Assembly: GCF_003260275.1 (NCBI RefSeq)
Contig: NZ_QJHB01000005.1
Location: forward strand, 62,001 to 126,000
DNA length: 64,000 bases
Reading direction: 5' to 3'
Origin: Homoserinimonas sp. OAct 916
GTDB lineage: Bacteria > Actinomycetota > Actinomycetes > Actinomycetales > Microbacteriaceae
Position 1 is the stretch's first letter; each line of letters opens with the position of its first letter. Under the pieces are notes generated by a model that had not been told where the DNA came from, did not search any database, and saw only the letters and a list, made by a program, of their open reading frames with translations. The translations under genes and the position numbers were made by a program. Positions 26,295 to 35,893 of this stretch are shown piece after piece.

Positions 26295-27665
26295 TCAGCG
26301 CTCGCGCAGCTCCGCGGCCACCAGGAAGGCCAACTCGAGCGACTGCATGTGGTTGAGACGCGGATCACACAGTGATTCGTACCGGGTCTCCAGCGTGGCC
26401 TCCTCGATGTGTTCGGTACCGCCCAGGCACTCGGTCACATCGTCGCCGGTGAGTTCGATGTGGATGCCGCCGGGGAACGTGCCCACCTGCCGGTGCGCCT
26501 CGAAGAAACCCTTCACCTCGTCGACCACGTCATCGAAGCGTCGTGTCTTGTAACCGTTCTTCGTGGTCATGCCGTTGCCGTGCATCGGGTCAGTGACCCA
26601 CAGCGGCAACGCGTCCGACGTCTTCGCGGCCTCCAACAGCGGCGGCAGCGCCTCTCGAATGCGCGAGGCACCCATGCGCGTGATGAACGTCAACCGGCCG
26701 GGTTCGCGGTCGGGGTCGAGCCGGTCGATCAACCGCAGCATGTCATCGGCGGTGGTCGTGGGGCCCAGCTTCACGCCGATCGGGTTGCGCACATTCGCCA
26801 TGAATTCCACGTGTGCGCCGTCGATGTCTCTGGTGCGTTCGCCGATCCACTGGAAGTGGCTGGACAAGTTGAACGCGGTGCCGCTGGACGGGTCGATTCG
26901 GGTCAGGGGGCGCTCGTAGTCCATCAGCAGCGCCTCATGGCTGGTGTAGAACTCGGTGCGCTTCATCTCTTCGAAGTCGGCGCCGCAGGCGATCATGAAC
27001 TTGATCGCACGATCGATCTCGCGAGCCAGCTGCTCATAGCGCTGGTTCGCCGGGTTCGACCGAAAGCCGTGGTTCCAGGTGTGCACCTGACGCAGGTCTG
27101 CGAAGCCGCCCTGCGTGAACGCCTGAATCATCGTCAGGGTCGATGAGGCCGTCTGGTACGCCTCGAGCAGGCGCTTCGGATCTGGGGTGCGCGCCTCTTC
27201 GGTGAACTCGAAGCTGTTGACGATATCGCCGCGGTACGCGGGAAGAGTCACATCATTTCGAGTTTCGGTGTCGCTGGAGCGCGGTTTGGCAAACTGACCC
27301 GCCATACGGCCCATCTTGATCACCGGCATCGAAGCGCCATAGGTGAGGATGACCGCCATCTGCAGCACCGTCTTCACCCGGTTTCGGATCTTCTCCGCGG
27401 TCGCATCCACAAACGTCTCGGCGCAGTCCCCTCCCTGCAGGAGGAACGCCTCACCCCGGGCAGCGGCGGCCAAGCGCGTGCGCAGGCGGTTCACCTCCGA
27501 CGGGCTGACCAGGGGCGGCAGGGCCGACAACTGTGCGGATGCCTTGGATGCGGCAGCCGCGTTCGGCCAGTTCGGCTGTTGCTTGATCGCCTTGTCTCGC
27601 CACGAGTCAAGGCCCGCCAGCACTCGCTCATCGGTTTCTACAAGCAGGCCTAACGGATCTAACAC
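26295..27665 (-). CDS. aroG: Class II 3-deoxy-D-arabino-heptulosonate-7-phosphate synthase
   Basis: First step of the shikimate pathway, condensing PEP with erythrose 4-phosphate; metal-dependent and cytosolic. 456 aa, plant-type family: LLQGGDCAETF, KMGRMAGQFAKPRS, the RGD segment, TSHEALLMDYERPLTR, GPTTTADDMLRLIDRLDP and WVTDPMHGNG with HIELTGDDVTECLGG. GTG start. Convergent with the kinase gene with a 62-bp gap, as in mycobacteria. Confidence 0.96.
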   Translation of the reverse strand: MLDPLGLLVETDERVLAGLDSWRDKAIKQQPNWPNAAAASKASAQLSALPPLVSPSEVNRLRTRLAAAARGEAFLLQGGDCAETFVDATAEKIRNRVKTVLQMAVILTYGASMPVIKMGRMAGQFAKPRSSDTETRNDVTLPAYRGDIVNSFEFTEEARTPDPKRLLEAYQTASSTLTMIQAFTQGGFADLRQVHTWNHGFRSNPANQRYEQLAREIDRAIKFMIACGADFEEMKRTEFYTSHEALLMDYERPLTRIDPSSGTAFNLSSHFQWIGERTRDIDGAHVEFMANVRNPIGVKLGPTTTADDMLRLIDRLDPDREPGRLTFITRMGASRIREALPPLLEAAKTSDALPLWVTDPMHGNGMTTKNGYKTRRFDDVVDEVKGFFEAHRQVGTFPGGIHIELTGDDVTECLGGTEHIEEATLETRYESLCDPRLNHMQSLELAFLVAAELRER

Positions 27666-27688
27666 GTGAGTGATCTCCCTAATCGTTT

Positions 27689-27734
27689 AACTGCAGCCTC
27701 GCTATAACTGCAGCCTCGTTCAACTGCAGCTTTG
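27689..27734. repeat. Three copies of AACTGCAGCCTCG-type repeat
   Basis: AACTGCAGCCTCG at 27689 and 27706 and a variant, AACTGCAGCTTTG, at 27722, with a 16-17-bp period. They lie in the aroG-plsC spacer, each centred on a CTGCAG palindrome. Confidence 0.75.
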
Positions 27735-27804
27735 TGGCCCAGCGGTACGCCTGCCTCCCCTCAGCGGCGGCCTGGAGCCTGCACGCGTACACCGTTCCAG
27801 TTTA

Positions 27805-28491
27805 TCAAGCCACGTGGGCGCGCTTCTCCTTGACGCTGGTGGCGTAGACGTCACTGTATTCCTGCTCGCTGAGGCTGGCCAGTTCGTACATGATCTCGTC
27901 GGTGATCGAACGCAGAATGAACCGATCCCCCTCCATCCCGGCAAAGCGGGAGAAGTCGAGCGGCTCGCCGATGATGATTCCGATGCGGCGGATCTTCGGC
28001 ACCTTCGTGCCGATCGGCATCACCTTCTCGGTATCGATCATCGCGACCGGAACCACCGGCACGCCGGCCTCCAGGATCATGCGCGCCACCCCTGTGCGCC
28101 CGCGGTACAGCTTGCCGTCAGGGCTGCGCGTCCCCTCCGGATAGATGCCGAGCACCTGCCCGTCGGCGAGCACCCTGAGACCGGTGTTCAACGATGCCTC
28201 CGACGCCTTGCCGCCGGAACGGTCGATCGGCAGCATGCCGGTGGCGCTCAGAAACGTCTTGGTGAGCCAGCCCTTCAACCCTTTGGTGGTGAAATACTCG
28301 CTCTTGGCCAGGAAGGACACCTTGCGGTCAAGCACCAGCGGCAGGATGATCGAGTCGATGACCGACAGGTGGTTGCTCGCGAGGATCACCCCACCCGTGC
28401 GTGGGATGTTCTTCTGCCCGATGACCCACGGCCGGAAAACCCCTTTGAGCAGGGGTCCGGCGACCAGGTTCTTCATGAACCAGTAGAACAA
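27805..28491 (-). CDS. plsC: 1-acyl-sn-glycerol-3-phosphate acyltransferase
   Basis: Makes phosphatidic acid from lysophosphatidic acid at the membrane. 228 aa with the HX4D motif in NHLSVID (H41, D46), GMLPIDRSGGKAS, and YPEGTRSPDGKLYRG. A TTG start at 28491 is chosen because GAGGAGG lies 7 nt upstream and the N-terminus FYWFMKNLVAGPLLK matches the family. An M. tuberculosis acyltransferase gene (Rv2182c) sits at the comparable location. Confidence 0.9.
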   Translation of the reverse strand: MFYWFMKNLVAGPLLKGVFRPWVIGQKNIPRTGGVILASNHLSVIDSIILPLVLDRKVSFLAKSEYFTTKGLKGWLTKTFLSATGMLPIDRSGGKASEASLNTGLRVLADGQVLGIYPEGTRSPDGKLYRGRTGVARMILEAGVPVVPVAMIDTEKVMPIGTKVPKIRRIGIIIGEPLDFSRFAGMEGDRFILRSITDEIMYELASLSEQEYSDVYATSVKEKRAHVA

Positions 28492-28672
28492 TCGACATCC
28501 TCCTCGTGGGCTCGCACCAGCTTAGCGTCGCGGGCCCCCGGGGTGACGTGTCGTCGCGTGCCCCCGGGTAGAATGGACACTGTCTTGATTCTGCCACCTG
28601 TTGAGTGTCTGACGCGCCCCGCGTGCACACTAGGGTTGAGATATATTCACATCCGGTTTCAAAGGAGTTGCC

Positions 28673-30490
28673 GTGCAACAGTATGAAGTTCCCGCGATCG
28701 TCCCCGCCGACCCTAATGCGAATGCCACGGATCTGCTCGTCGAGCGGGTAAAACTGGCACCGGAGGCGGCGCTGTTCGCGATCCCGTCACGGGGTGGCTG
28801 GGAGGATGTCTCTGCCGCCGAGTTCCAGCGCCAGGTGATTGCGCTTGCCAAGGGTTTCGTCGCTGCGGGCATCGAGCCCGGCGAGAAGATCGGCTTCATG
28901 TGCAAGACCCGCTACGAGTGGACCCTGATCGACTTCGCCACCTGGTTCGCGGGCGCCGTTCTGGTGCCCATCTATGAGACCTCCGCACCCGCCCAGGTGG
29001 CCTGGAACATGGTCGACTCCGGTGCGGTCTCCATCATCGTGGAGACGCCAGACCACTTCGCACGCTTTGACGAGGTTCACGCCGACCTGCCGTTGATCAG
29101 GAACGTCTGGCAGGTCGATCTGGGTGACATCGACAAGCTGGTCGCCCAGGGCGTCGATGTGACCGATGAAGAGATCGAGCGACGTCGCAACCTCGCCGTC
29201 GGCAGCGATCTGGCCACCTTGATCTACACCTCCGGCTCGACCGGCAAACCCAAGGGCTGCGTTCTCAGCCACTCGAACTTCGTTGAGCTGTGCCGCAACT
29301 CGGCCGCGGCCCTCGAAGAGGTCGTGCACCCCGGTGCGTCAACGTTGCTGTTCATCACCACCGCCCACGTGTTCGCCCGATTCATCTCGGTGCTGGCCGT
29401 GCACTCCGGGGTGAAGGTCGGGCACCAACCAGACACCAAGCAGCTTCTGCCGGCATTGGCCACGTTCAAACCGACCTTCCTGCTCGCTGTTCCTCGTGTG
29501 TTCGAGAAGGTCTACAACTCGTCTGAGCAGAAGGCGGAGGCTGGTGGCAAGGGGAAGATCTTCCGCAAGGCTGCCCAGGTGGCTGTCGACTACTCGATCG
29601 CACAGGAGAATGGCACGGTGCCGTTCGGGCTGAAGATGCAGTACCTGCTCTATGACAAGCTCGTGTATGGAAAGCTGCGCGCCGCTCTCGGTGGAAACGT
29701 CAAGTACGCGGTGTCCGGCTCGGCACCGCTCGGTCCGCGCCTCGGCCACTTCTACCACAGCCTCGGGCTGAAGATTCTCGAGGGGTACGGTCTCACCGAG
29801 ACCACGGCCCCGGTCACCGTGAACCTGGCTGACAAGTTCAAGATCGACACCGTCGGCCCGCCCCTCCCCGGCAATGCTGTTCGCATCGCCGACGACGGCG
29901 AGATCGAAGTGAAGGGTGTCTGCGTCTTTGACGGCTACTGGAACAACGACGAGGAGACCGCGAAGTCGTTCAACGGTGACTGGTTCAAGACCGGCGACAT
30001 CGGCCGACTCGACTCCGATGGTTTCCTGAAGATCACCGGCCGCAAGAAGGAGATGCTCGTCACCGCTGGCGGGAAGAACGTTGCTCCCGCGGCGCTGGAA
30101 GACCCGATCCGCGCCAACCTGATCATCAGCCAGGTGATCGTGGTCGGCGACGGCAAACCGTTCATCTCGGCGCTGATCACCCTGGACATGGAGATGTTGC
30201 CACTCTGGCTGTCCAACAACGGCGAGAACAAGGACATGTCATTGGCCGAGGCCGCCGCCAACCCGAAGGTGCTTGCCGAGGTGCAGCGTGCCGTCGACGT
30301 GGGCAACTCTCGGGTCTCGCGTGCTGAATCGATCCGCAAGTTCACGATTCTCACGACGGACCTCACCGAGGAGAGCGGCCACCTCACGCCGAAGATCAGC
30401 ATCAAACGGCACGTGATCGTGAAGGACTTCGACAACGAGATCCAGGCGATGTACGTCGGTGCACCCGCCACCGAGGGCATCGCGCACTGA
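28673..30490 (+). CDS. fadD: Long-chain fatty acid--CoA ligase
   Basis: Activates fatty acids to acyl-CoA through an acyl-adenylate. 605 aa with the AMP-binding signature LIYTSGSTGKPKGCVLSHSN, GYGLTETTAPVTVN, the W-F-K-TGDIG hinge and the GRKKEMLVTAGGKNVAP motif of the C-terminal lid. GTG start at 28673 with AAAGGAG 6 nt upstream. Resembles the FadD15 type. Divergent from plsC, so acyl activation and acyl transfer are side by side. Confidence 0.93.
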   Translation: MQQYEVPAIVPADPNANATDLLVERVKLAPEAALFAIPSRGGWEDVSAAEFQRQVIALAKGFVAAGIEPGEKIGFMCKTRYEWTLIDFATWFAGAVLVPIYETSAPAQVAWNMVDSGAVSIIVETPDHFARFDEVHADLPLIRNVWQVDLGDIDKLVAQGVDVTDEEIERRRNLAVGSDLATLIYTSGSTGKPKGCVLSHSNFVELCRNSAAALEEVVHPGASTLLFITTAHVFARFISVLAVHSGVKVGHQPDTKQLLPALATFKPTFLLAVPRVFEKVYNSSEQKAEAGGKGKIFRKAAQVAVDYSIAQENGTVPFGLKMQYLLYDKLVYGKLRAALGGNVKYAVSGSAPLGPRLGHFYHSLGLKILEGYGLTETTAPVTVNLADKFKIDTVGPPLPGNAVRIADDGEIEVKGVCVFDGYWNNDEETAKSFNGDWFKTGDIGRLDSDGFLKITGRKKEMLVTAGGKNVAPAALEDPIRANLIISQVIVVGDGKPFISALITLDMEMLPLWLSNNGENKDMSLAEAAANPKVLAEVQRAVDVGNSRVSRAESIRKFTILTTDLTEESGHLTPKISIKRHVIVKDFDNEIQAMYVGAPATEGIAH

Positions 30491-30513
30491 CCTGGCCCGA
30501 ACGTGAGCCGCCG

Positions 30514-31005
30514 CTAGAACCAGTCCGACTCACGGATCTGGCGCATCGCCTGGCGGCGGCTGGGTTTGTCGAGCCGGTCGATGTACAGCAGGCCGGCCAG
30601 GTGGTCCACCTCGTGCTGGAGCGCCTGGGCGAGTAGGCCGGTGCCCTCCAACTCGATGACACCACCGTCCAGGTCGGTACCCGTCACCCTGGCGAACGGA
30701 TGCCTGGGCGTGGCAAACCAGAGGCCCGGCACCGAGAGACAACCTTCATCGACCAGTTCGGGCTCTCCACCCAGTTCGGTGATCTGTGGGTTCAGGATGT
30801 AACCGATGTCGCCGTCGATGTTGAAACTGAACGCGCAGAGGTTGACGCCGATCTGGGAGGCGGCAACGCCCGCCCGCCCAGGCAGGGTCACCGTGTCGAC
30901 CAGATCTTCGACCAGCCGCCTGACGCGGTCATCGATTGCGGTGATCGGATCGGAGACCGTCTTGAGCACCGGGTCGCCGAAGAGCCGTATCTGCCTGACC
31001 GCCAC
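30514..31005 (-). CDS. def: Peptide deformylase
   Basis: Fe-dependent removal of the N-formyl group from nascent proteins. 163 aa with all three motifs: GVAASQIG (motif 1), EGCLSVPG (motif 2, Cys ligand), and QHEVDHLAG (motif 3, HExxH). The GTG start is 3 nt past the stop of the MinD-like gene, so it is last in a pyc, MinD-like, def run. Confidence 0.96.
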   Translation of the reverse strand: MAVRQIRLFGDPVLKTVSDPITAIDDRVRRLVEDLVDTVTLPGRAGVAASQIGVNLCAFSFNIDGDIGYILNPQITELGGEPELVDEGCLSVPGLWFATPRHPFARVTGTDLDGGVIELEGTGLLAQALQHEVDHLAGLLYIDRLDKPSRRQAMRQIRESDWF

Positions 31006-31008
31006 CTC

Positions 31009-32328
31009 TCAGGCGCCCCGGCGGCTGGGCAGGCCCTCGACGACGAGCGACGCCAATAGACGTGCGGCGTCTCGCGTGTACTGTTTCAGATCTTTGAACG
31101 AGATGACGGATCCGGCCGCAAGCAGCGGGTCGTAGGGAATGCGCACCACTTCGCGCACGCGCGACAGGAAGTGCGACTCGATCTCCTCCAATTTGACCAG
31201 GTTCGTGCCCTGGGTTGCGGTGTTCAGCGCCACGATTGCGTTGCGCACCAGATCGCCATAACCGTTCGCCTCCAGCCAGGTCAGTGTCTCGGACGCAAGC
31301 CGGGCCTCGTCAACGCTGCCCCCTGAGACGATCACGACGGAGTCGGCTCGCTGCAGGGTGGCACGCATCACCGAGTGCACGATTCCCGTACCGCAGTCGG
31401 TGAGCACGATCGAGTAGTACCGGGTGGCCAGGTCGGCAACCACGTTGTAATCATCCTCGTCGAAGGCCTCGGACAGAAGCGGGTCAGTGTCGGAGGCGAG
31501 AATGTCCAACCGGGTCTCGTCGCGCGACACGAGCGTCGAAAAATCGGTGAAACCCTGAATACTCGACGCCTTCGTGACCACGTCGCGCACGGTCGACCTG
31601 GTCTGCTTGGAGACCCGCTCAGCCAGGGTGCCCCGGTCGGGGTTCGCGTCGATGGCAATGATGCGGTCTTCCCGCGCATCCGCCAGCGCCATCCCGAGCA
31701 GCGCGGTCACGGTTGTCTTGCCCACACCGCCCTTACGGGTGAGGATCGGCACGAACCTGGTTCCGCCCTCGAACGGTTTGTCGATCTTGGTCGTGAGTTC
31801 CTTGTAGGCGCGCACCTTGGCGGAGTCGCCCCGATTGATCGCACCGAAGGACACGGTGTACAACAGTTTCGGCCAGCGCCCCTCGGGCACGACGCGCGAG
31901 CCGCGCTTGTTCTCAAGCAGCCGGTCGGCTGTGAGCATCGTCGCCGGCTCCGGCCTCGCTGAGGCCTCCCCGCGCATTCGCCCGCGGCGTGACTGGTCAT
32001 AGGCGGTATCGGCGGGTGCACCGAACGAGGCGCCGGTGTGGGCCTGCCGTGCCGGTGGATCGTACGACGGAGAATCCCCCATGGCCGCGTCAATCGCGAC
32101 CGAGGTGATGATCTCTCCGGTGCTCGGCACCGACAACGGGTCGACGCGCACGTTGTCAATGGACACCGCCGCCTCGTCTTCCGGCACCGTGTGGATCTGG
32201 GCGGGCGGCAGGTCGACGCTCACCCTGGGTCTCACCGGTTCGTCGCGCTCGTCGTCGACGCCGGCCTCCGGGTCAGTGGGAAGCGAGGGGTCGTCTGACA
32301 AGCTCTGGCCGGCCTTTCTAGTGGTCAC
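31009..32328 (-). CDS. MinD/ParA-like ATPase with disordered N-terminus
   Basis: 439 aa from the GTG at 32328. Residues 1-160 are polar and proline-rich; the ATPase follows with FVPILTRKGGVGKTTVTALLG (deviant Walker A with the signature Lys), IAIDANPDRGTLAERV, and IVLTDCGTGIVHSVM (Walker B region). It resembles the MinD-like ATPases associated with actinobacterial secretion or cell-pole functions (EspI-type), but no ESX genes are near. No MinC/MinE partner seen. Start chosen from a -10 element 6 nt upstream; a start at 32361 is also open. Confidence 0.78.
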   Translation of the reverse strand: MTTRKAGQSLSDDPSLPTDPEAGVDDERDEPVRPRVSVDLPPAQIHTVPEDEAAVSIDNVRVDPLSVPSTGEIITSVAIDAAMGDSPSYDPPARQAHTGASFGAPADTAYDQSRRGRMRGEASARPEPATMLTADRLLENKRGSRVVPEGRWPKLLYTVSFGAINRGDSAKVRAYKELTTKIDKPFEGGTRFVPILTRKGGVGKTTVTALLGMALADAREDRIIAIDANPDRGTLAERVSKQTRSTVRDVVTKASSIQGFTDFSTLVSRDETRLDILASDTDPLLSEAFDEDDYNVVADLATRYYSIVLTDCGTGIVHSVMRATLQRADSVVIVSGGSVDEARLASETLTWLEANGYGDLVRNAIVALNTATQGTNLVKLEEIESHFLSRVREVVRIPYDPLLAAGSVISFKDLKQYTRDAARLLASLVVEGLPSRRGA

Positions 32329-32334
32329 GTCAAA

Positions 32335-32340
32335 ATCATA
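32335..32340 (-). promoter_or_regulatory. -10 element TATGAT, leaderless start of the MinD-like gene
   Basis: On the minus strand TATGAT, then TTTGAC, then the GTG at 32328. It fits the recurring 6-nt geometry and suggests this gene and def have a promoter of their own besides readthrough from pyc. Confidence 0.5.
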
Positions 32341-32390
32341 CCGGTGGACCGTCGAACGCACGGCCCACCCGCAGTTCCGGCGCCCGGCGC

Positions 32391-35300
32391 CTACTCGATC
32401 AGAGCACGGCTCAAGGTGGGGCGCACGACGACCAGCAGGTCGCCGGCATCCACCTGCTGCGTCTTCGGGATGGCGAGCCGTTCGACCACTCCATCGACGG
32501 GCGTGGTGATTGCCGCCTCCATCTTCATCGCCTCGATCGAGGCGACGGTGCTGCCGGCCGTCACCGTGTCACCTTCGTCGACCTGGAGCGTGACCACACC
32601 GGAGAAGGGGGCGCCGATCGAGCCGGCCGAGTTCTGATCAGCCTTCTCGGCCTGGGCCGATTCGATGGCGAGACCGCGGTCTTGAACGTAGACCGGGCGC
32701 AACTGGCCGTTGATCACCGTCATGACGGTGCGCACGCCGCGCTCGTCGGCCTCACCGATCGCCTCCAGGCTGAGGAAGAGCTTCACTCCCTTCGCCATCT
32801 CGACTTCGTGCTCCATGCCGTTCTGCAGACCGTACAGGTAGTCGACCGTCTCCAATACCGAGAGGTCGCCGAAGGTCTCCCGCACCTCCTCGAAGGTGCG
32901 CGCCGGAGCCGGGAACAACAACCGGTTGAGCGCGGTGCGCCGCGACTCGCTGTCACCGTGCAAGGCGGCCCGCTCCGCGGCAGAGATCTCGTTCACACCG
33001 TGCTTGATGGTACGGCCGGCCAAAACCTTCGTGCGGAAGGGCTCGGGCCAACCGCCCGGAAGATCTCCCAGTTCGCCGGCCATGAAACCGACGACCGAGT
33101 CGGGCACATCGTACTTGTCGGGGTTCTCGGCAAAGTCGTCGGGGTCGGCCCGCACCGCTGCCAGATACAGGGCCAGGTCGCCGACGGCCTTCGACGACGG
33201 CGTGACCTTGGGCACACGCCCGAGGATACGATCCGCGGCCTCGTACATCTCCTCGATCAGTTCGAAGTCTTCGGCCAGCCCGAGCGCCGCCGCCTGCTGC
33301 CTGAGGTTCGACAGCTGGCCACCCGGCATCTCGTGCTGGTAGACCCGACCGGTCGGGCCGCGCAGGCCCGATTCGAACGGTCCGTAGATGTGGCGAACGG
33401 CTTCCCAGTACGGCTCCAGCTCGGTGACTTTCGCCAGCTCGAGCCCGGTGTCACGCTCGGTGTGCTCGAGCGCGGCAACCAGCGCGGAGGCAGACGGTTG
33501 GCTGGTGGTTCCGGCCATCGGTGCACTGGCCACATCCACCGCGTCGGCACCTGCCTGGCTGGCCGCGATCAACGTCGCCAACTGGCCGCCCGCGGTGTCG
33601 TGCGTGTGCACGTGGACCGGCAGGTCGAACCGCTCTCGCAGCGCCGTGACCAGGCGGGTCGCCGCGGCCGGGCGCAAGAGACCGGCCATGTCTTTGATCG
33701 CGAGCACATGGGCACCGGCCTCGACTATTTCTTCTGCCAGGTGCAGGTAGTAGTCCAGCGTGTACAGCTTCTCGGCCGGATCGTTGAGGTCGCTGGTGTA
33801 ACAGAGGGCAACCTCCGCCAGCGTCGTATTCGTCTCGAGCACCGAGTCGATGGCCGGCCGCATCTGGGAGACATCGTTCAACGCATCGAAGATGCGGAAG
33901 ATACCCACCCCGCTGGCGGCGGCCTCCTGCACGAAGGCGTCGGTCACCTCGGTCGGGTACGGCGTATATCCGACCGTGTTGCGGCCACGAAGCAGCATCT
34001 GGATGTTGATGTTCGGCAATGCCTCCGACAGCGCCGACAGGCGCTCCCAGGGATCCTCGCCGAGAAAACGCAGTGCCACATCGTAGGTGGCGCCACCCCA
34101 CGCCTCGACCGACAAGAGTTGGGGGGTCAACCGGGCGACGTGCGGGGCGACAGCCAGCAGGTCACGGGTGCGCACCCGGGTCGCCAGAAGCGACTGGTGC
34201 GCATCGCGGAACGTGGTGTCGGTGACGGCCAGAGCGGTCTGGGCGCGTAATGCGGCAGCGAACCCGGTCGGTCCGAGCCACTCGAGCTGCTGCCTGGCAC
34301 CAGCCGGCGCCGGCGCCTGCAGGTCGATGTCGGGCAGCTTCAGCGCTGGCACGTGCAGGGCAGGGCGCGAACCGTGCGGCTGGTTGACTGTGACATCCGC
34401 CAGCCAGTTCAGAATCTTCGTGCCGCGGTCTTTCGAGCGCTTGCCGTGCACCAGCTCCGGCCGTTCGTCGATGAACGACGTGCTCAGGTCTCCGTCGATG
34501 AACGACGGATCATCCACCACGGCCTGTAGGAACGAGATGTTCGTCGACACGCCTCGAATGCGGAACTCGGCCAGCGCGCGCCTCGCCTTGTTCACGGCTG
34601 CCTCGAAGTTTCGGCCGCGGCAGGTCAGCTTCACCAGCATGGAATCGAAATGCGGGCTGATCTGGGCGCCCGGATTGATGCTTCCGCCATCCAGCCGGAT
34701 GCCGGACCCGCCCGGCGAACGGTACGCGGTGATGCTCCCCGTGTCGGGGCGGAAGCCGGCCGTCGGGTCTTCGGTGGTGATGCGGCACTGCAGGGCCGAG
34801 CCGTGCATCCGAATGCTGTTCTGGGTCAGACCGAGTTCTTCAAACGTGTCGCCGAACGCGATCTGCATCTGGGCCTGAACAAGGTCGATATCGGTGATCT
34901 CCTCGGTGACCGTGTGCTCGACCTGGATACGTGGGTTCATCTCGATGAACACGTGCTGGCCGGCGCGCTCCCCCACCGTGTCGACCAGAAACTCGACCGT
35001 TCCCGCGTTCACATAGCCGATCGATCGGGCGAACGCGACCGCATCCCGGTACAGTGCCTCACGCAGCTGTTCGCTGATGCCGGGCGCCGGTGCTATCTCG
35101 ATGACTTTCTGGTTGCGCCGCTGCACAGAGCAGTCCCGCTCGAACAGGTGCACGGTGTCGCCGTGTGCGTCTGCGAGAACCTGAACCTCGATGTGGCGCG
35201 GCCGCAGCACGGCCTCCTCCAGGAACATCGTGGAGTCTCCGAAGGCGCTGTTCGCCTCACGCATGGCTTCTTCCAGCGCGGGGCGCAGCTTCTGGATGCT

Positions 35301-35816
35301 GTCTACCCGGCGCATGCCGCGCCCGCCGCCGCCGGCGACAGCTTTTGCGAACACCGGAAAGCCGATCCCCTCGGCTGCGGCAAGCAACTCGTCGATGTCG
35401 TCGCTGGCGACTGTGGAGGCCAGCACGGGAACTCCGGCCTTGGCGGCATGCTCTTTCGCGGTGACCTTGTTGCCGGCCATTTCGAGGACCGACGCCGGTG
35501 GCCCGATGAAGGCGATGTGCGCATCCGCCGCCGCCTGGGCCAGCTCGGGGTTCTCGGCGAGAAAGCCGTAGCCGGGGTAGATCGCATCGGCACCGCTGGA
35601 GATTGCCACTCGCATGATCTCGCTGACGTCGAGATATGCCCTGACGGGGTGCCCCCGCTCACCGATCTGGTACGCCTCGTCAGCCTTCAACCGGTGCAGG
35701 GAGTTGCGATCCTCGAAGGGGAAGACAGCCACCGTCTTCGCCCCCAACTCGAACGCCGCGCGAAAGGCACGAATCGCGATTTCGCCACGGTTGGCCACAA
35801 GGATCTTCTTGAACAT
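32391..35816 (-). CDS. pyc: Pyruvate carboxylase
   Basis: Biotin-dependent anaplerotic enzyme making oxaloacetate from pyruvate, bicarbonate and ATP. 1141 aa in the single-chain arrangement: biotin carboxylase (1-450; KILVANRGEIAIRAFRA, AGGGGRGMR, FIEMNPRIQVEHTVTEE), carboxyltransferase (about 520-800; DTTFRDAHQSLLATRVRT, VHTHDT), and a C-terminal biotinyl domain with the acceptor Lys in EAMKM. Start at MFKKILVANRG (35816) behind GAAGGG; the upstream ATG-less extension MRRSVRRVS is rejected. Confidence 0.96.
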   Translation of the reverse strand: MFKKILVANRGEIAIRAFRAAFELGAKTVAVFPFEDRNSLHRLKADEAYQIGERGHPVRAYLDVSEIMRVAISSGADAIYPGYGFLAENPELAQAAADAHIAFIGPPASVLEMAGNKVTAKEHAAKAGVPVLASTVASDDIDELLAAAEGIGFPVFAKAVAGGGGRGMRRVDSIQKLRPALEEAMREANSAFGDSTMFLEEAVLRPRHIEVQVLADAHGDTVHLFERDCSVQRRNQKVIEIAPAPGISEQLREALYRDAVAFARSIGYVNAGTVEFLVDTVGERAGQHVFIEMNPRIQVEHTVTEEITDIDLVQAQMQIAFGDTFEELGLTQNSIRMHGSALQCRITTEDPTAGFRPDTGSITAYRSPGGSGIRLDGGSINPGAQISPHFDSMLVKLTCRGRNFEAAVNKARRALAEFRIRGVSTNISFLQAVVDDPSFIDGDLSTSFIDERPELVHGKRSKDRGTKILNWLADVTVNQPHGSRPALHVPALKLPDIDLQAPAPAGARQQLEWLGPTGFAAALRAQTALAVTDTTFRDAHQSLLATRVRTRDLLAVAPHVARLTPQLLSVEAWGGATYDVALRFLGEDPWERLSALSEALPNINIQMLLRGRNTVGYTPYPTEVTDAFVQEAAASGVGIFRIFDALNDVSQMRPAIDSVLETNTTLAEVALCYTSDLNDPAEKLYTLDYYLHLAEEIVEAGAHVLAIKDMAGLLRPAAATRLVTALRERFDLPVHVHTHDTAGGQLATLIAASQAGADAVDVASAPMAGTTSQPSASALVAALEHTERDTGLELAKVTELEPYWEAVRHIYGPFESGLRGPTGRVYQHEMPGGQLSNLRQQAAALGLAEDFELIEEMYEAADRILGRVPKVTPSSKAVGDLALYLAAVRADPDDFAENPDKYDVPDSVVGFMAGELGDLPGGWPEPFRTKVLAGRTIKHGVNEISAAERAALHGDSESRRTALNRLLFPAPARTFEEVRETFGDLSVLETVDYLYGLQNGMEHEVEMAKGVKLFLSLEAIGEADERGVRTVMTVINGQLRPVYVQDRGLAIESAQAEKADQNSAGSIGAPFSGVVTLQVDEGDTVTAGSTVASIEAMKMEAAITTPVDGVVERLAIPKTQQVDAGDLLVVVRPTLSRALIE

Positions 35817-35893
35817 TGAAACCCTTCGTACAGAACGCCGCATTCAGCAAACAGTTAGGTGGTCTAAGACTAGTGAAGGTAACGTAGCTTGTT

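Noticed and set aside
32682-34250. 522-codon plus-strand open frame
   Set aside because: Antisense to the carboxyltransferase part of pyruvate carboxylase.
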